This document shows, piece by piece, positions 11,259 to 24,055 of a stretch of DNA of 64,000 nt. The notes under the pieces are model-generated. The model was not told the origin of the DNA. It searched no databases and saw nothing but the letters and a program-made list of their open reading frames with translations. Each line of letters opens with the position of its first letter. The first letter of the stretch is position 1. Location: NCBI GenBank assembly GCA_013397845.1, contig VZTG01003732.1:557176-621175 (forward strand), written 5' to 3'. The position numbers and the translations under genes are program-made. The stretch is from Melanocharis versteri (Eukaryota > Chordata > Aves > Passeriformes > Melanocharitidae).

Positions 11259-13570
11259 AGAAAACACCATCTTTCCTGAAGACAGCTCTTGGCATTCTCC
11301 AGTTGCACTTGCCATACCTCAAGCACGAGCTGTGAACCCTATCATGCAGGACAGACATTTCAGATGTTGGTATCCAGCTGTCTCCTGCATCCTTTTCTCT
11401 AAGAGCTCAGAACGAGAGCTCTAACAACGCAGCCCAGGATGTCTGGAAGGAAGGATGACTGATGTTGCACATTCAAAAGATTAACAGGTTTGGGAACATA
11501 AGTTCTGTTGTACAAGTATTCCTCGGGGCTGAACATATCTCTAAATTTTTTACTTCGTACCATCATTACAAAACATAGTGAAATCTCACTGTTAAATATT
11601 TTTCTCTGTTATCTGCATTACATAAGGCTCTGGAATAAAATCTCAAACAATTTAGCTCGCTTGTGTGTACAGAGCAGTAAACAGATACAAATTCAAAAGG
11701 AAAGGGAGAAAAAAATGCCCTCAAGAAAAGTATGAATGAGCTTGAAAAGGGCAAATAAATAGCAGAGACATTTATATTGGTCTCTCCTACTGCTCTGAAC
11801 AAAACAATTATGAGATAAGAGAGGCAAGAATGGGAGGAAATTCTTTCATTTTTCACGTTGGAAGTCTGAAGGATCCAATAGCCTGTTTATGAAGAGCAAT
11901 AAAGAAGATACATGAACTCGGTAAAGATGTTGTTACAAATATATTGGCCTGTTTGGAAAGGCCAGGAGTTTGTGTTTTTGGGGACTTTGTTGTTGTTGTT
12001 GTTGGGTTTTTTTTGTAGTGTTGTTGCTTTTTATAAAGAGCTTTCAGCTAAGGTTTTAAGGGTGGAGGTTTTTTGTTGATAGAGAATAACTGACAAGAAT
12101 TGTTTGTTATAACTAGCAGAGAGGACTAATGCTTTTATTTAGGATTTGGAAATAGTATGAGAAAAAGGCAGATGGAAACTGGAATTTAATGAAGCTTACA
12201 AAAGCAAATATAACCTTGGCCAGCTTTTAAACAAAGTTTAAACCAGCTATTCCTTGTTTCTAATGTGAAGGTTTGAAAACCGGAATGCATTTGCCTGGTA
12301 CAATAAAAAATGGTGACTGGTACTCAGAAGGGAGATTTATCACTTTCCCTGCTTTCTCGTCTGAAATGTGTGTTCTTTTGTAATGGTGTGGGGAAGCCCA
12401 TCTTTCTACCAGTTAAGAGATGATGTTCACAGCATTATGGCACTTTAAAAGCAATAAAATTAGCGTAAATATATTTTTTCCTGGTTTTTTTTCCCCTCTC
12501 TTGTTACAAAATAATGAAATAATGTATTCCAGTACAGAAATGTGATTTTTTTACCAGCCTAGTAGTGACTGCATTATCCTTTGGAAGAAAATCCAGGCTT
12601 AGGAACAATAGTAAGGTCTCTGCTCTTCTGCCACTGTTCCCTCTACCAAGAAGCTTTTTTGCTTAGCAAAATCTAGCAGTCTAAATGATATGAATGATGC
12701 TATAACTTTTACTAGTGCTGTACTTCTCTACCATAATTAGACATAAAAAATGTTTAGACCAGAAATCTCTCCAAGTCAAGAAATAAAAAAAATTAAATAA
12801 TTCCATAATCTTTAAAAATTGTTATTGGTGTACTAACCCCCTCTGGGGATTAACCACCATTGCAAAGCCTGTGATTAAAGTTTCTTAGTCCTTATCATTG
12901 TTGAGTTCTGTTTCCAGTGGTTTATAAGTTTGCCAGACTGTCATAATTTGGATTAAAACTTTCAAAAAATGTGAAAAGCGCCTGTGTTTAGCTGAATATT
13001 TTAGGAAGCTTTAAAAAAAATGAATCAGCACTTTTTAAAACTGGGTCAGGGAAAATATGTTTTTCTGCCAATATTAAAACAAAAATCTTACAGTTGTTTT
13101 ATTAGCAAGTTTTTGCCTGTTCTGCTTTTAGCTGTTAATTCAGGCAAGGACTTGAAGTCTGGCAGATAGATTGCCTGTGTGTCAGGGAAGTGCTGTCCTT
13201 GCATACAGCTACCTCCATTTGGCCAAACTGTTAGTTTCTAAAATATATTTATATGCTTTTTTTTTCTTATTTTTTTTTTTCTTTTTTGGTCACTGGAGAG
13301 TTATTCTGGGTCCTAAGGATTTCAATCCCAGTGAGCAAGCTGGGTGAGAATGTGGGGCAAGCTGGGGTCTGCTGCAGCAGGAACAGCTGGGACATGAAGA
13401 GCAGCAGGAGGAGGAAAACAGACATCGCCATAGTGGTTGGGATTGGGAGCTCAGAGGTGGGTCTGTGCTTTGAAAATGGAGGAGAAAAGTAGAAAAATCC
13501 TGGTAAAAGATAGGGGAAGATACATGAACCGTACTGGAATCAGCAGAGGAGCACTGGGGGAGGTATTTAA
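11259..13570. other. AT-rich unique non-coding DNA
   Basis: No exon or mobile element recognised. It contains six TTG units at 11987-12004 and a T-rich tract at about 13246-13286. The block 12240-13140 is very AT-rich with many TAAT/ATTA words and could hold conserved non-coding sequence, but this cannot be judged from one sequence. Confidence 0.45.
11987..12004. repeat. (TTG)6 microsatellite
   Basis: Six perfect TTG units followed by GGTTTTTTTT. Simple-sequence repeat with no further features. Confidence 0.9.
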
Positions 13571-13695
13571 TAGAATCGTGGAATCACAGAATGGTTTGGG
13601 TTGGAAGGGAGCTTAAAGATCATTTCATTCCAAACCCCCACCGTGGGCAAGGACACCTTCCACTAGGCCAGGCTGCTGAAAGCCCCTGCTGCCCT
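13571..13695 (-). mobile_element. CR1 LINE 3' end, short
   Basis: Minus-strand CR1 terminus. On the plus strand it starts with the inverted tail (TAGAATCGTGGAATCACAGA) and continues 'ATGGTTTGGGTTGGAAGGGA' and 'GGACACCTTCCACTAGGCCA', which is the complement of the CR1 3' end. Only about 125 bp remain, typical of strong 5' truncation. Confidence 0.9.
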
Positions 13696-16600
13696 CTGTA
13701 CAAGGACAGCCTGTTATACCTGCAGTCAGTGTCAGGGCACATGGAGTACTGCAGTTTATTTTGTTATATTTTTCATCACAGGCCCTGGTACAGTTTTGGC
13801 CTGCATAAATCATCACCCTCCAAAATATTGCTCAGGCATGGTCCAGTGTTAGCTTGTGTCAGGGACTGTTTGCAAGAGGTATTTTCGTGTAGGCCCCCTG
13901 GTGTGGGGTGGTGGGGAAGGTGTGCTGTTTTGAAGTGAACCATCCCATTCCGTCTGTCTTTAGTTGTAAACCATAATGGAAAAATACCCCTCTTGTATTG
14001 CCCTTCATCTGCACCTAGAGGATGAAAAACAGGGGCTACTGTCAGCTACTCTCTTGCCTCTGCTGGCAAGCTCAATGGAGCAGCAGATCTCGAGGTTTCT
14101 GCCAGGCTGGAAGGGAGTACAGGAGGCAATGAGATGCTGTGTTGTTTTACAGTTCTTTTAAAGACTCAAGCTCACAAATGCTTCAGAAGTTACATACAAA
14201 AAAAACAACCCACAGGAAAAGAATATTTGGCTGCAAAAGGGAGGCGATGTGGCAGGAGAGAGCGAAGGAGGCCGTGCCAAGCCAGACTGTCTGGGATGGC
14301 TCTGACTCTCTCCTCTCTGCCATCTAGTCAGAGTTGCCCTAGGACAGCAGAGGCAGGCAAACGCTTGTGCTTTTGTGAGCTGCAGCCCTCAGGAGACATC
14401 CTGAGGAGTCTGATGGGCGTGTTGGCCACCAGCTCCTTACTCCTGGATCACACCTGGGCCCAGGGAGCTCCCTGGGCTCCATGCTCTTTGTTGGGATTGC
14501 TGGCAGGGGCTCACAACCTCCTGGCAGGGCTTGCTTCAGGCACTGAGTGAATGGACCACAAAATGGGCGGCCAATAAATAAGAGAGTGGGTTGGTACTTG
14601 GTTACTAACTGGCTTGGCATCATCTGCAAAGCCGTCCCCCAGGCTGCACATAGATCAACAACTGATTGTGTATGCACATGTAAATAACATGGTTGGGAAC
14701 TGACCTGAAGAGGTGCTACCCTAAGAGTCTTTTGGCTCATTATATTATTGAAATGCCCCTGAGGAGAGATTTTATATTTCAAAATTTCTGAGCAGTCCAA
14801 ATGGGTGTTTTTCTAGTTTAAGGAGAACTAGATTTGAGTGCCAAAGAGGTGGTGGCCCAGGATTGATTGTGTGGTGTGAATCAGTATTTTGTAAACTTTA
14901 TTAAATGTAAGGTGGAATTCACATGGAAGCTTGTGAAGCCAAAGATGGATTTCAGCTTTGCTTAAGGACAAGTTATTTGTTTTTTTCTTTTCCATTACAA
15001 AAATCCCAGCAGATATTCCAGTCAAGCTGTAGGTTAATCTGTTCCATGTATGCCCAAAGACAGAACCTTTTCCACTTTGGTGCATGTGTTCGTTTTATGG
15101 ATAGTTTGTGAAAAAATTTTCTGTGGTCCCCAAGAACAGTGTAGAATCCAGTAAAAGCTGACAGAGGAGATGAAGCAAGGAGGCAGGAAGAGGGACCTTG
15201 TTGCTTGCAGTGATAGGTGGAAATGAAAGGGTTTGGACAGCAGGTCTGTGCTTCGAGAGGAAAGACCTTACCTTTCCTTCACTTTCCTCAGATGTTTGTG
15301 AGCAAGATAACATTGTTGTGACAAAGCTGGCGTATAAGCAGAGCAAAGGAAATACTTTTATTTCTGATGATGGTTGAATAGGTCTTCTTATTTCCAACAA
15401 AATGGGCAGACATCAACACAGATACAGAATGGTTTTGTGTATTGATAACACGTGTGCTAGAATTGCCTGTGTTGCTTTCGGTAGATTTTACCTATTGTTG
15501 GGGTTTACCTCTCCTCTGACAAAAATGAGGACAGCAATGTCATTCCCATCTGTTTTATCTATTTGGATTTTTAATTATAAATTATTAACTCAGATAGTGG
15601 GTGCCTGTTGTGTGTGCGCATGTGTGAACACATCTGACCGTCTTTCGCATCAAATCAGAAATCAGAAAACTTCTGAATTATTTAAGATGAAGTACGGTAG
15701 CAATATTTTTTAAAATGTAGCTGTGCATAGAAAGGACTACAGTGCCAGCAATGACAGCAGAAGAATTAATGCTTTCTCCAGGCCCTTTTTATCTTAGAAA
15801 TGATTGACAAAGTAATTTTCTTCTTGTACTTTAATAAAAGTGTATACATTATACACACCAACAAATCCTCACCAGGCCAATTACACATCATATGACTTAT
15901 CTTGTCACAGCACCTAATATCCAAACAATAAATTAAAAGGTATGCTTTATATGCAAATTTGCATATGAGGATGTTTTCCGGTCCCCAGACTCAATTGTCT
16001 TATGAACACTACAACATACAAGAAAAAGAAACAAGCTGGCTAGGATTTGTGACTAATAAAACCTGCCTGGTGGAACAAACTGCATCTGTATGACTTACAA
16101 GGGTGTGCTGCATAAGTAACATTTGTTTTACATATTGAAATTATATTGGGAGATGAAATACTGAGCAAATATTGAAGCGCTTCCTTTCACACAAGATATT
16201 CTGCACACATGCAATGCTATATATATGCAACACAATATATTTGATACCTATTCATACCACTCTGCAATGTAAAGGGACCTTTCCATAAATTAGAATCTCA
16301 CTTGTTTTTCATTTTCAAGTGAGGATTTTAATGGGAGGTGGAAATGCCAAAATTTGCTTGCAACCTGGTGGTACTTGCTGGACTTTTAGAAAGCTTTGAT
16401 TAGATCTGAATGTATGGTTTCTTAGAATTATTCTGGTCTATCAGCACAGACATGGTGCTAGGTTTCCCTCAATAAGGGCTATCAGCCTGGTTTGTCCTAA
16501 ACTAAACTGTTTAATAACATAGAGGCAAAAAGGGGGAATTCATCTTTATTTCCACTGTCCTAAACACATTCATTCATGGCATCTAATGCAACAGGTGCAG

Positions 16601-19600
16601 CATTCCTCCCATCTGCTGTGGAGTGACCCATGCATTGCAGAGAGCAACTTCATTGAAGGAATGACCTCCCCACGGACACGGGGAGGTGATGGATTATGCC
16701 ACGGCTCTGCACCTCTGCAGGCTTGGGCATTGCAAGAGCCTGAGGGGAATAAAGCTGTTCAAAATAATGGAGCTGAGACGGTTGTGCTGGAGGGACATGG
16801 GGAAAAGATTGTGGCCTCTGGAAAACAGTCAATTTCCCTTTCCCCTCTTTGGCAGTGAATTATCCCACCGATCCTCCCTTGAGCTGCTGGTGAAGCTGCA
16901 GTTTAGTCCTTTGTAAGTCTGTGAGTAGAATTAACCATTTAGGTGCACTCCTGTTGGTCAGATAGCTTGCCTAAAAGTCAATAAATTGCTGACCAAGTTT
17001 TTGGGGTATGCATGAGAGAATTTTGAAAGTATGCAGCCAATTGGTATTGGAGTTTAGACTTTGCTGAGGGAACATAGAAGCCCAGCTATCATATCCCCCT
17101 TCATATCAATAAGCACTCTGGAGGGCTGACCACAACAGATTAATCTTATTCTTGTCCCTTTAATTGATCCAGTCTGCTAGTTCAGACTCAAGATGGGTTT
17201 AGATCACTGAGCCTTGCAGTTGTTTTAGATGGTGAGATGCATTCTTCTGGGTCTAAATATTTTACTTAAACTACTGCTTTCGTGGAAACAGCTTTGGGCC
17301 CTAATAATTTCAGTGCAGAAGGATCCAGAAATAATTTGCTAATAGTAATTGGCCCAGGCACTTAGTTGCCCAACATTTTGTTGTTTCCTCAAAACTGCAA
17401 CAGATACAAGCTGAGCCTGAGTGATGCATATGAGACCTCACTTTTAATGAATCATGAATCAGCGTTGCTTAATCTCCATTTTCACAGAGCCAGCAAAGGA
17501 AAATGTGGCCAACTAATAGACCTCCTTCAAGGTGCAAAGGAATATGTGATGCTGGTGTCGAAGAAGAAAAGAAATAAATGGAGGGGTTTTTGTTTTATGT
17601 GACATCAGAGAGAAGAAAAAATGTAAAGGGAAAAGTGTTAATAAACCCCTGTCTTTTGGCAAGCATTTTAAAGGTTGGTGGTGTTTCCATCTAGCTTTAG
17701 ATGCCAAAGTTTGGAGCTTAAATTATGAGATGAATATCACAAGCCTCTTCTGCTGATCAGTAGAGAGTTAGAAATTCCTTCAAAGGATGAATCTGCACAG
17801 CAGCTGATTTGAGGTGCTCTTCAGAAAAGCCAGTCATTCTCCAGCATCAACAGTGAGAGGCTTGGATGACCAGCCTTGTAGCTTGGGCACCTCCAGCAAG
17901 GTGTCTGACTTCACGACAGGTGAATATCAGCAGAGAGTTCAAGTGTTTAAGGCCAGGCTTAAAGAGGAACTCTGGACCCACATTTCCTATTTGTAATGCC
18001 AGCCACTGGATCAGAACAACAATTCATGCCAGGTTATACAGGCACTAATTTATGATGTTAACTTCCAGCACCTAATTGAGGGCAGTGAATAGAGTTAAGT
18101 GTGTCGCTAACTCTGCAGTGTGTCACTTTCTTGTTGCACCATTGGCTTCGACCAGCAGTCAGCACTTCACAGCCTGTTATGGGATGGTGAAATCTCATTC
18201 CATTGTGCTTGGCAAGAATAACATATTTTTGTTTATCGTGAGAGCACTGTAGAGTTTATGATGTCTTTTGCACTTCATCTTCTTGCTTTTAAGGTTTGGT
18301 ATTTTTAGCCAAGCTTCCTAAGGAAATGAGACCGACGCCATCATGCTGTCTGTCAGCTGCCCCCTTGTAATTTCTGAACCTGGGGGCCAGTTTTAGCTCT
18401 ATTTGACAGAGGAGTAAATGTTTCAAAGATACTACATTGCTACAAATTTTGTGAAAATCAACAGCTTGGTAGATGTTTGTATATCATTGCTCCAGCTGAA
18501 GTCATGTCAAGGACCGTTCAACCCATGGTTTATTTGTTCCATCTGGCAATGGCCAACTGGCCATTCCCGTGCAGAAACGCTGAACTAATCACAGCCCAAG
18601 TCAACTTTCACCTGCCTATTAGGCAAGCAAAGTTGAGAAGGAGGGTCTGAAGGTGGCTCTGGGAAATCGAGAGGGTTTTTTTGCTGCAAGAAATGGTGGG
18701 GAATTGTGATAGTGGTGTTTCAGGAGACAAGGAGGAGCAGAAAATATTCTGATGGGAGGGATTTTGGAACCATGTCACTGTGAAATTCATTATTCAACAT
18801 ACTGCTCCTCATTCTTCTATGTTTTATATTGTGTAATTAACTGATGTTATAATAAACCGATTGCTTAAAAATGGGGTAGGAAGGACAATCACTGGAATGG
18901 AATGAGATGCAAAATTCTAAGAGTTGCATGTTTGTAATAAAAAAAAGAAAAAAGCCTTTAAGAATGCATTGCAAGCAAATTTTTACAATGATCTGATGAT
19001 CTACTGTCTATCATCTTTTCATTAGCCATAGATGAAATTAATTAGCAAATGATCCATATGGAAAATAATTCCTATTAGGTTTTGCTTATTCTTTTGCCTC
19101 CAGTAATGATCTCCTGTACGTTTGCTAACAGTGGCATGTTAGGATCAGAGGAACAGCAGCACAGAACCTGCTAAATTATTAGTCTGTTCCGGTATCCACA
19201 CTCCAAAAGCCATCATAATGAGATACGTCTAGGGAGGATGCAGCTAATCTCCTAATGAATAACTGTAACAACCAGACCTTTGGGGAGATTTCTGCTTAAC
19301 CCCAAACAGTCAGCGGTGTGCTTGTGCCCTGCAGCAAGAGGGCTTATGTCCATAATGGATCTATATTTCAGTTTTTTGGCTATGGACAGTCTCATTAATA
19401 ATATAAATGCAATAACTCAATGTTGGGGTTAAAAAAAGGAGAAGAAAATGTAGGAAAGAAATTTTTGCTGCTCAGTGAGCACAAGGGTGGAAAAATTGGA
19501 GTTTGCAGATGTGACAAAAACACCAGTGTCTAATAAAATTGCTTTTATTAGCTTAATTTGCCACATATAGCGCAAATATTTAACTTGAATGAGGCATGAA

Positions 19601-20359
19601 TTAGTAGAAAAATATGTGCTGTGCCATTTAAAGTGCTATACTTGAATAAAATAATGTATATCTTTTCATATGCAGTCCTTGAAGTCACACTACATACATC
19701 TTTAATTTCTTCAATTAAGAAAAAAATGAACAAATGGAGTTAGATTTTAATTATTCATAGTTCATTTGAGAAAAAATCTTTGTAAATGAGAGGAAGGAGA
19801 GTTGTGCTATCTATCACAATGAGAAGAAGAAGAGATAGAAAATTCACTCTATGAACTATTTGACAATACAAAAGCTTCTGCCTTCAGTAGGTACTGCAGT
19901 CTGACGTGTAAAGGAGGAAGTATCACAGGAAGGATTATTTAGGAGCCGTATCATGGAGACTGCACCCCAAAATACCAAATTGCTCCTTGGTCAGAAACCA
20001 CACTGCACATTTTTTAGAGTCCTACTGAGGGATGTATGTGCAGGCATGTCCTTTAATCTTATTTTTGAAAAGATGGGAATATATGGAACTGCCCTAGTAG
20101 ATCAAACTTCGGATCCATTCAGACCACCTTTGTCTTTGGCAAGGGCCAAAGCCAGCTCAGTCAATGTTCCCCCATGTGGGAATGCTGCAGGAGAGGTGTT
20201 CAAGGATGTCCATAATCACCAGAGTTTGATTTAAACCTTGGAATATTTAATCCTTCTAGCATACTTGGTCAAGCTGTTAAAAGGAGGATATTTTTGTTGT
20301 CAGTAAGAAAGCTGGTTCCTCTTTGGGTTTTACTGGACTATTGATCTCATGACTGCTTT
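13696..20359. other. Long unique non-coding stretch, AT-rich
   Basis: About 6.7 kb with no recognisable mobile element. Frames at 14134-14550 (plus) and 14339-14800 (minus) overlap each other and have no family signature. Blocks at 15780-16010 and 18890-19740 are AT-rich, contain no simple repeat, and are rich in TAATT/ATTA and octamer-like words. I note them as candidate conserved non-coding elements only. No promoter, exon or RNA gene can be supported. Confidence 0.45.
15949..15966. promoter_or_regulatory. Perfect palindrome of two octamer (POU) motifs
   Basis: ATATGCAAATTTGCATAT is an 18-bp perfect palindrome. It contains the octamer ATGCAAAT at 15951-15958 and its reverse complement ATTTGCAT at 15957-15964, sharing two central bases. 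ATGCAAAT is the established binding site of POU/Oct transcription factors. That this copy is bound or regulatory is inference. Confidence 0.5.
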
Positions 20360-21595
20360 GCTGCAGGGAGTTGCAAAGTCTTATCATGTACTAGATGAAA
20401 AATTATTACTTTCTATCAGCTTTGAATTGATTATCTTTCATTTTCATTGAATGTCTCCTTGGCAAAGGAGAACAGAGCTAGCAATCTGCCTTTTTGAGCA
20501 ATTCATTATTTTATATGCTTTTGTGTAGGCTTTCTAGGTCTTCTAATTTGCAAAGTCAACAATCCCAGTCTTTTCATTCTGACTTTACATAAGTGACCTC
20601 TGTGCTCTTAATGATTTTCAACCTGTCTCTGAACATGTAATTTTTAATAACTTTTTCGAGATAACAGGGTCTGTTTGGATACAAGATTATAATGGCACAT
20701 CATTATTTCATATAGTGGTATTATGAATTTTCTTGTTATTAAATTGCATTTGCTTCTTTAATTGCAAGTGCAGTCTTTGTTACATGGTCACAATTGCAAC
20801 TGATCTCTTTCCTAACATGGTTTAAAGCAGTGTATGCTGTATGTGTAACTCAATTTCTTTCAGTTTGATAGGTATTACTTTCCATTTTTCAGTGGTGAAC
20901 TTTTTGCTGTTCATTAAGCTAAGACCTGTACATGTTAAATTTCTTCAAGAATACCTAAAATGGTAGCCAGATCTCAGTTATGTAAATAATGTATTGTCAT
21001 TTGCAAGTTGAGATACTTCACCGTTCATCTCCTGTTCCAGATGTTAACAGGTGTGTTAAATAATGCCAGTGCCAATGTAAAATCTAAAGGCATCTGCTGT
21101 TAAATTTTTAACTTGGCCATTAATTCTAACTTTGTCTTCTGTCTCTTAGCCATTTCTTAATTCACACTGGTACTTTGCCTCTGTATGACTTTCTAAGTTC
21201 AGGAGTACCACGTTGTTGGCAACCCTGTCAAAAACTTTGTGTAATCAAAGGAATGTTTTCTCCTTTACCCGATAATTTATCAACACATTCAAAGAATATT
21301 AATAGAGTAGTGAGGCATAGTTTCTCTCTGCAGAATTTGTGCTAATTAGATATTCTTTTATCTTGATTTATAAAGAAACGTGTTATTCTATATGCAATTA
21401 TTATTTTAAAAATTTATCAAGACATACCAGTGTATAAGACCAGCCTTTTCTAAAGTTTAGGGGCAGTGTCTGCAATCCCACAAGAGTGTAAAAGGGTAGC
21501 TATCTTGAAGGAGAGGTTGTGTATTTTGCTATCAGCTCAGCTACTTTATTCCTAAAATCCTTGGAAGATTTGAACTATAACCTCCTTTGTCCAGG
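20360..21595 (-). mobile_element. Old CR1/L3-type LINE, reverse-transcriptase region, antisense
   Basis: About 1.2 kb of heavily decayed LINE in antisense. Several blocks follow the known order of old amniote CR1/L3 copies read on the complementary strand: 'GGGAGTTGCAAAG' (20368), 'AAAGTCAACAATCCCAGTCT' (20553), 'TATAGTGGTATTATGAATTT' (20713), 'GGTATTACTTTCCATTTTTC' (20871), 'TGTCTCTTAGCCATTTCTTA' (21140), 'CCCTGTCAAAAACTTTGTGT' (21224, antisense of the RT block ending ...KAFDKV), and 'TTCAAAGAATATTAATAGAG' (21288). No frame is open for long, so it is a fossil. Very old insertion, probably predating modern birds. Confidence 0.72.
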
Positions 21596-23957
21596 AACTC
21601 TATCACTACAAAGAGAGAATCAGTATGAAAAGGAGTTTACAACAGTGGTTCCCCAAAAGCAAAATGCACCTAAAATACAGCTGAGGCCTTGAGTAAAGCC
21701 CAAGACAACAAAATAATTTCCCGACAAGACGAGTGTGATCATTTCTCTGATACATCCAGTGCATCAGCCACCTCAAGGAAGGGTGATTGTGGCATCTCCT
21801 GTGGGAGCAGCTGGGAGTGAGAGCCAGTGCAAAATGCACAAATCCACTGAGGAGCCAACACAGCTGGAGCACGTGCACTGCTGCCCTGCAGGCTGCCAGG
21901 ATCCTACCCTCTGCCAAGGAGAATTTGGAAAACTGATGTCAACAGCACGGCACTGACCTGTTTCCTTGGGAGAATATTTTCTCCTCACCTTCCCTGAACT
22001 GGGCAATGGAGGCTAGAAATAAAGTTCCATCTGGATGGAGCACCCTGTTGGCTGTTTTTTGCCAGAAATGCTCTGATCTTCTCTTCAGCTCGGATTTTCT
22101 AATCTGTTTGACCTCCTGCACTGGTGCTTGTCCTGGAGAGGCCCAAGAGCGAAAGTCGTAGTTTCTGTGAACAGTATTTTTGAGGAATGTTTTAAGATGA
22201 CCTACTGGACCCTGATATTTGGTCTAATCAAAAGAATTTTTGTTGAATTACTTTTTAATCTTCCTTTTTATATTTTAATTAATGTATATGGTGCCTAGAG
22301 CAAAGGAGGCCAGGCCCTTCCAATTAAATTAAAATTAATAGTAATAAAAGATATAGAAGAATCCCGGAATTAAACCAGAAGCATAAGGATTGAAATATAT
22401 CATATTCTTCTTGGCTTTTTCTTACCATATGTAGGAGTGCAAAGTCCATGTCCAACTTAAAATATATTCTGGAACTCTGTCGATATTCTGCTAATGGAAA
22501 ATTGCAAGACTCTCAAACTCTCTGGTGGTCCCATAGCCACATTAAACTAGATAACTATGGCTCTCTCCAGCTGAGCTAGCCACTAGAAAGAAGGTTCAGC
22601 TGGGTTTTAAATTTGCCACATTGTGTGTATTTTCTTGGAGTTTCGTTTTGTTTCCCTCATGATTTCATTTTTGACAGAAATGATGCTGTTTTCAATCCAA
22701 AGGCCACCCTCATGTGTCTGAGAAGAGCCTCTCTGCCATGAGTGTATCATCTTGTATGAATAAGAACATCTACTACAAACAATTATTTGTCATATTGCAA
22801 CCTAAATGTATTGAAGCAACCGTTGTTCCTATTTTGAAGAGACTTGAAGTAAAGCTGTGGGACAAAAGACTATATAAAAATAGAAAACCTTCTGTGTGAA
22901 GTGTGTGTGCCATGGGATTATTGCTCCCTTTTACACAGACCTTGACTTACACAGACGTGCAAACACACAAATGATCACTCACACTGTCATAAACCAGTGG
23001 CAATGGGATGCTGAAAAAGACAAAATGAAAAATAAGTAATGTCACAAGAAAACAACGAAAGGTTTTCAGAACAACATACTGTGAGAATTGTTTCTCAGTA
23101 ACGTAAACTACGAGTCTTCATGCCTCAAAGTAAAAGGAAATGTTCATTTTTAAGTCAGCGCATTAGAAGTTTTGCACATCTTAAGTAAAAGACAGTGGTG
23201 ACAGGAGTTACAAAACAGTAACTTATTTGTAAAATGTTCATATCTCACTGCCTGAAAGGATAATATACATCTGTTTTTAAGAATATGGGTGCAACTGTTT
23301 TTTAAAATTTGCTGAAAGTATCACACAAAGCGAAGTGTGTCTGTATGTGTGTGCGCGTTTTCCAGAAAAAAAGTACAGCAGACCTGTGTCCTGGAAGACC
23401 GTATTCCTTTGTGAGGAACATAAATCTCAAATCACTACCTCTCAAAGCAATGTTCCTCCAGAGTATGACACTGAGCCCTGCACGTACTGGAGCCTGAGAA
23501 GCTGAAGTTGGGGAATGCCTGGAGCAGAGGCAGATGCAGTAGGAGTTGTCTGTAGGGGTTCCATACTCTACCTGGCATTGCAGCTATTGGTTTTAGATTT
23601 ATGTAACTCCATCACAGACTGAGAAAACAAAACACAAAAATAATAACAACATACTTTTGGTCTCCTTTATATGTTTTCTATGTGCATACCTCTGAAATTT
23701 TTCTGCCTTACTTACATCCTCTTTCTTTCTTCAAAGCCTTCTTAAAGTCCTTTCATGCTGTCTTAGCAACACAAACACGGGATTTTCTGTCTCTGTAGCT
23801 CTTGTCATTTAAAACATCCTTCCTATATCTCTTTGTCTTCTTGTTGCTTCATCTAATTGTAAAAATATGTATTTTCTCCAGGCTCAGAAAAGCCTATTGT
23901 TCAGCCACCCAGGACAACTTAACAACCAGGCTGGGCAAATGTAATTTAATTACTTCT
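21596..23957. other. Unique non-coding DNA
   Basis: No exon recognised. Frames at 21606-21917 (minus), 21735-21956 (plus) and 21773-22006 (minus) overlap on both strands and look like chance. About 22288-22350 ('GGTGCCTAGAGCAAAGGAGG' then ATTAATAATA-like sequence) resembles the tail of amniote MIR/LINE repeats, but too weakly to call separately. Confidence 0.45.
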
Positions 23958-24055
23958 TGCTCACTGGCTAAGGTGCTGAACTGAGTTTAAAGATCTTGTG
24001 TGTTCTCCAACCTCACGCCGAAAAGAAAATGAGCTTCCACCTCAGTTTCTTTTAA
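23958..24055 (+). mobile_element. Probable MIR-like SINE fragment
   Basis: 'TCACTGGCTAAGGTGCTGAA' near 23961 followed by 'TTTAAAGATCTTGTGTG' and, about 50 bases later, 'CCACCTCAGTTTCTTTT' match the head and the CTCAGTTTCC blocks of MIR in the right order. The 'GTGACCTTGGGCAAGTCA' core is degraded. Moderate support only. Confidence 0.5.

Noticed and set aside
14134..14800. 138- and 153-codon frames on opposite strands
   Set aside because: They overlap each other and neither has a family signature.
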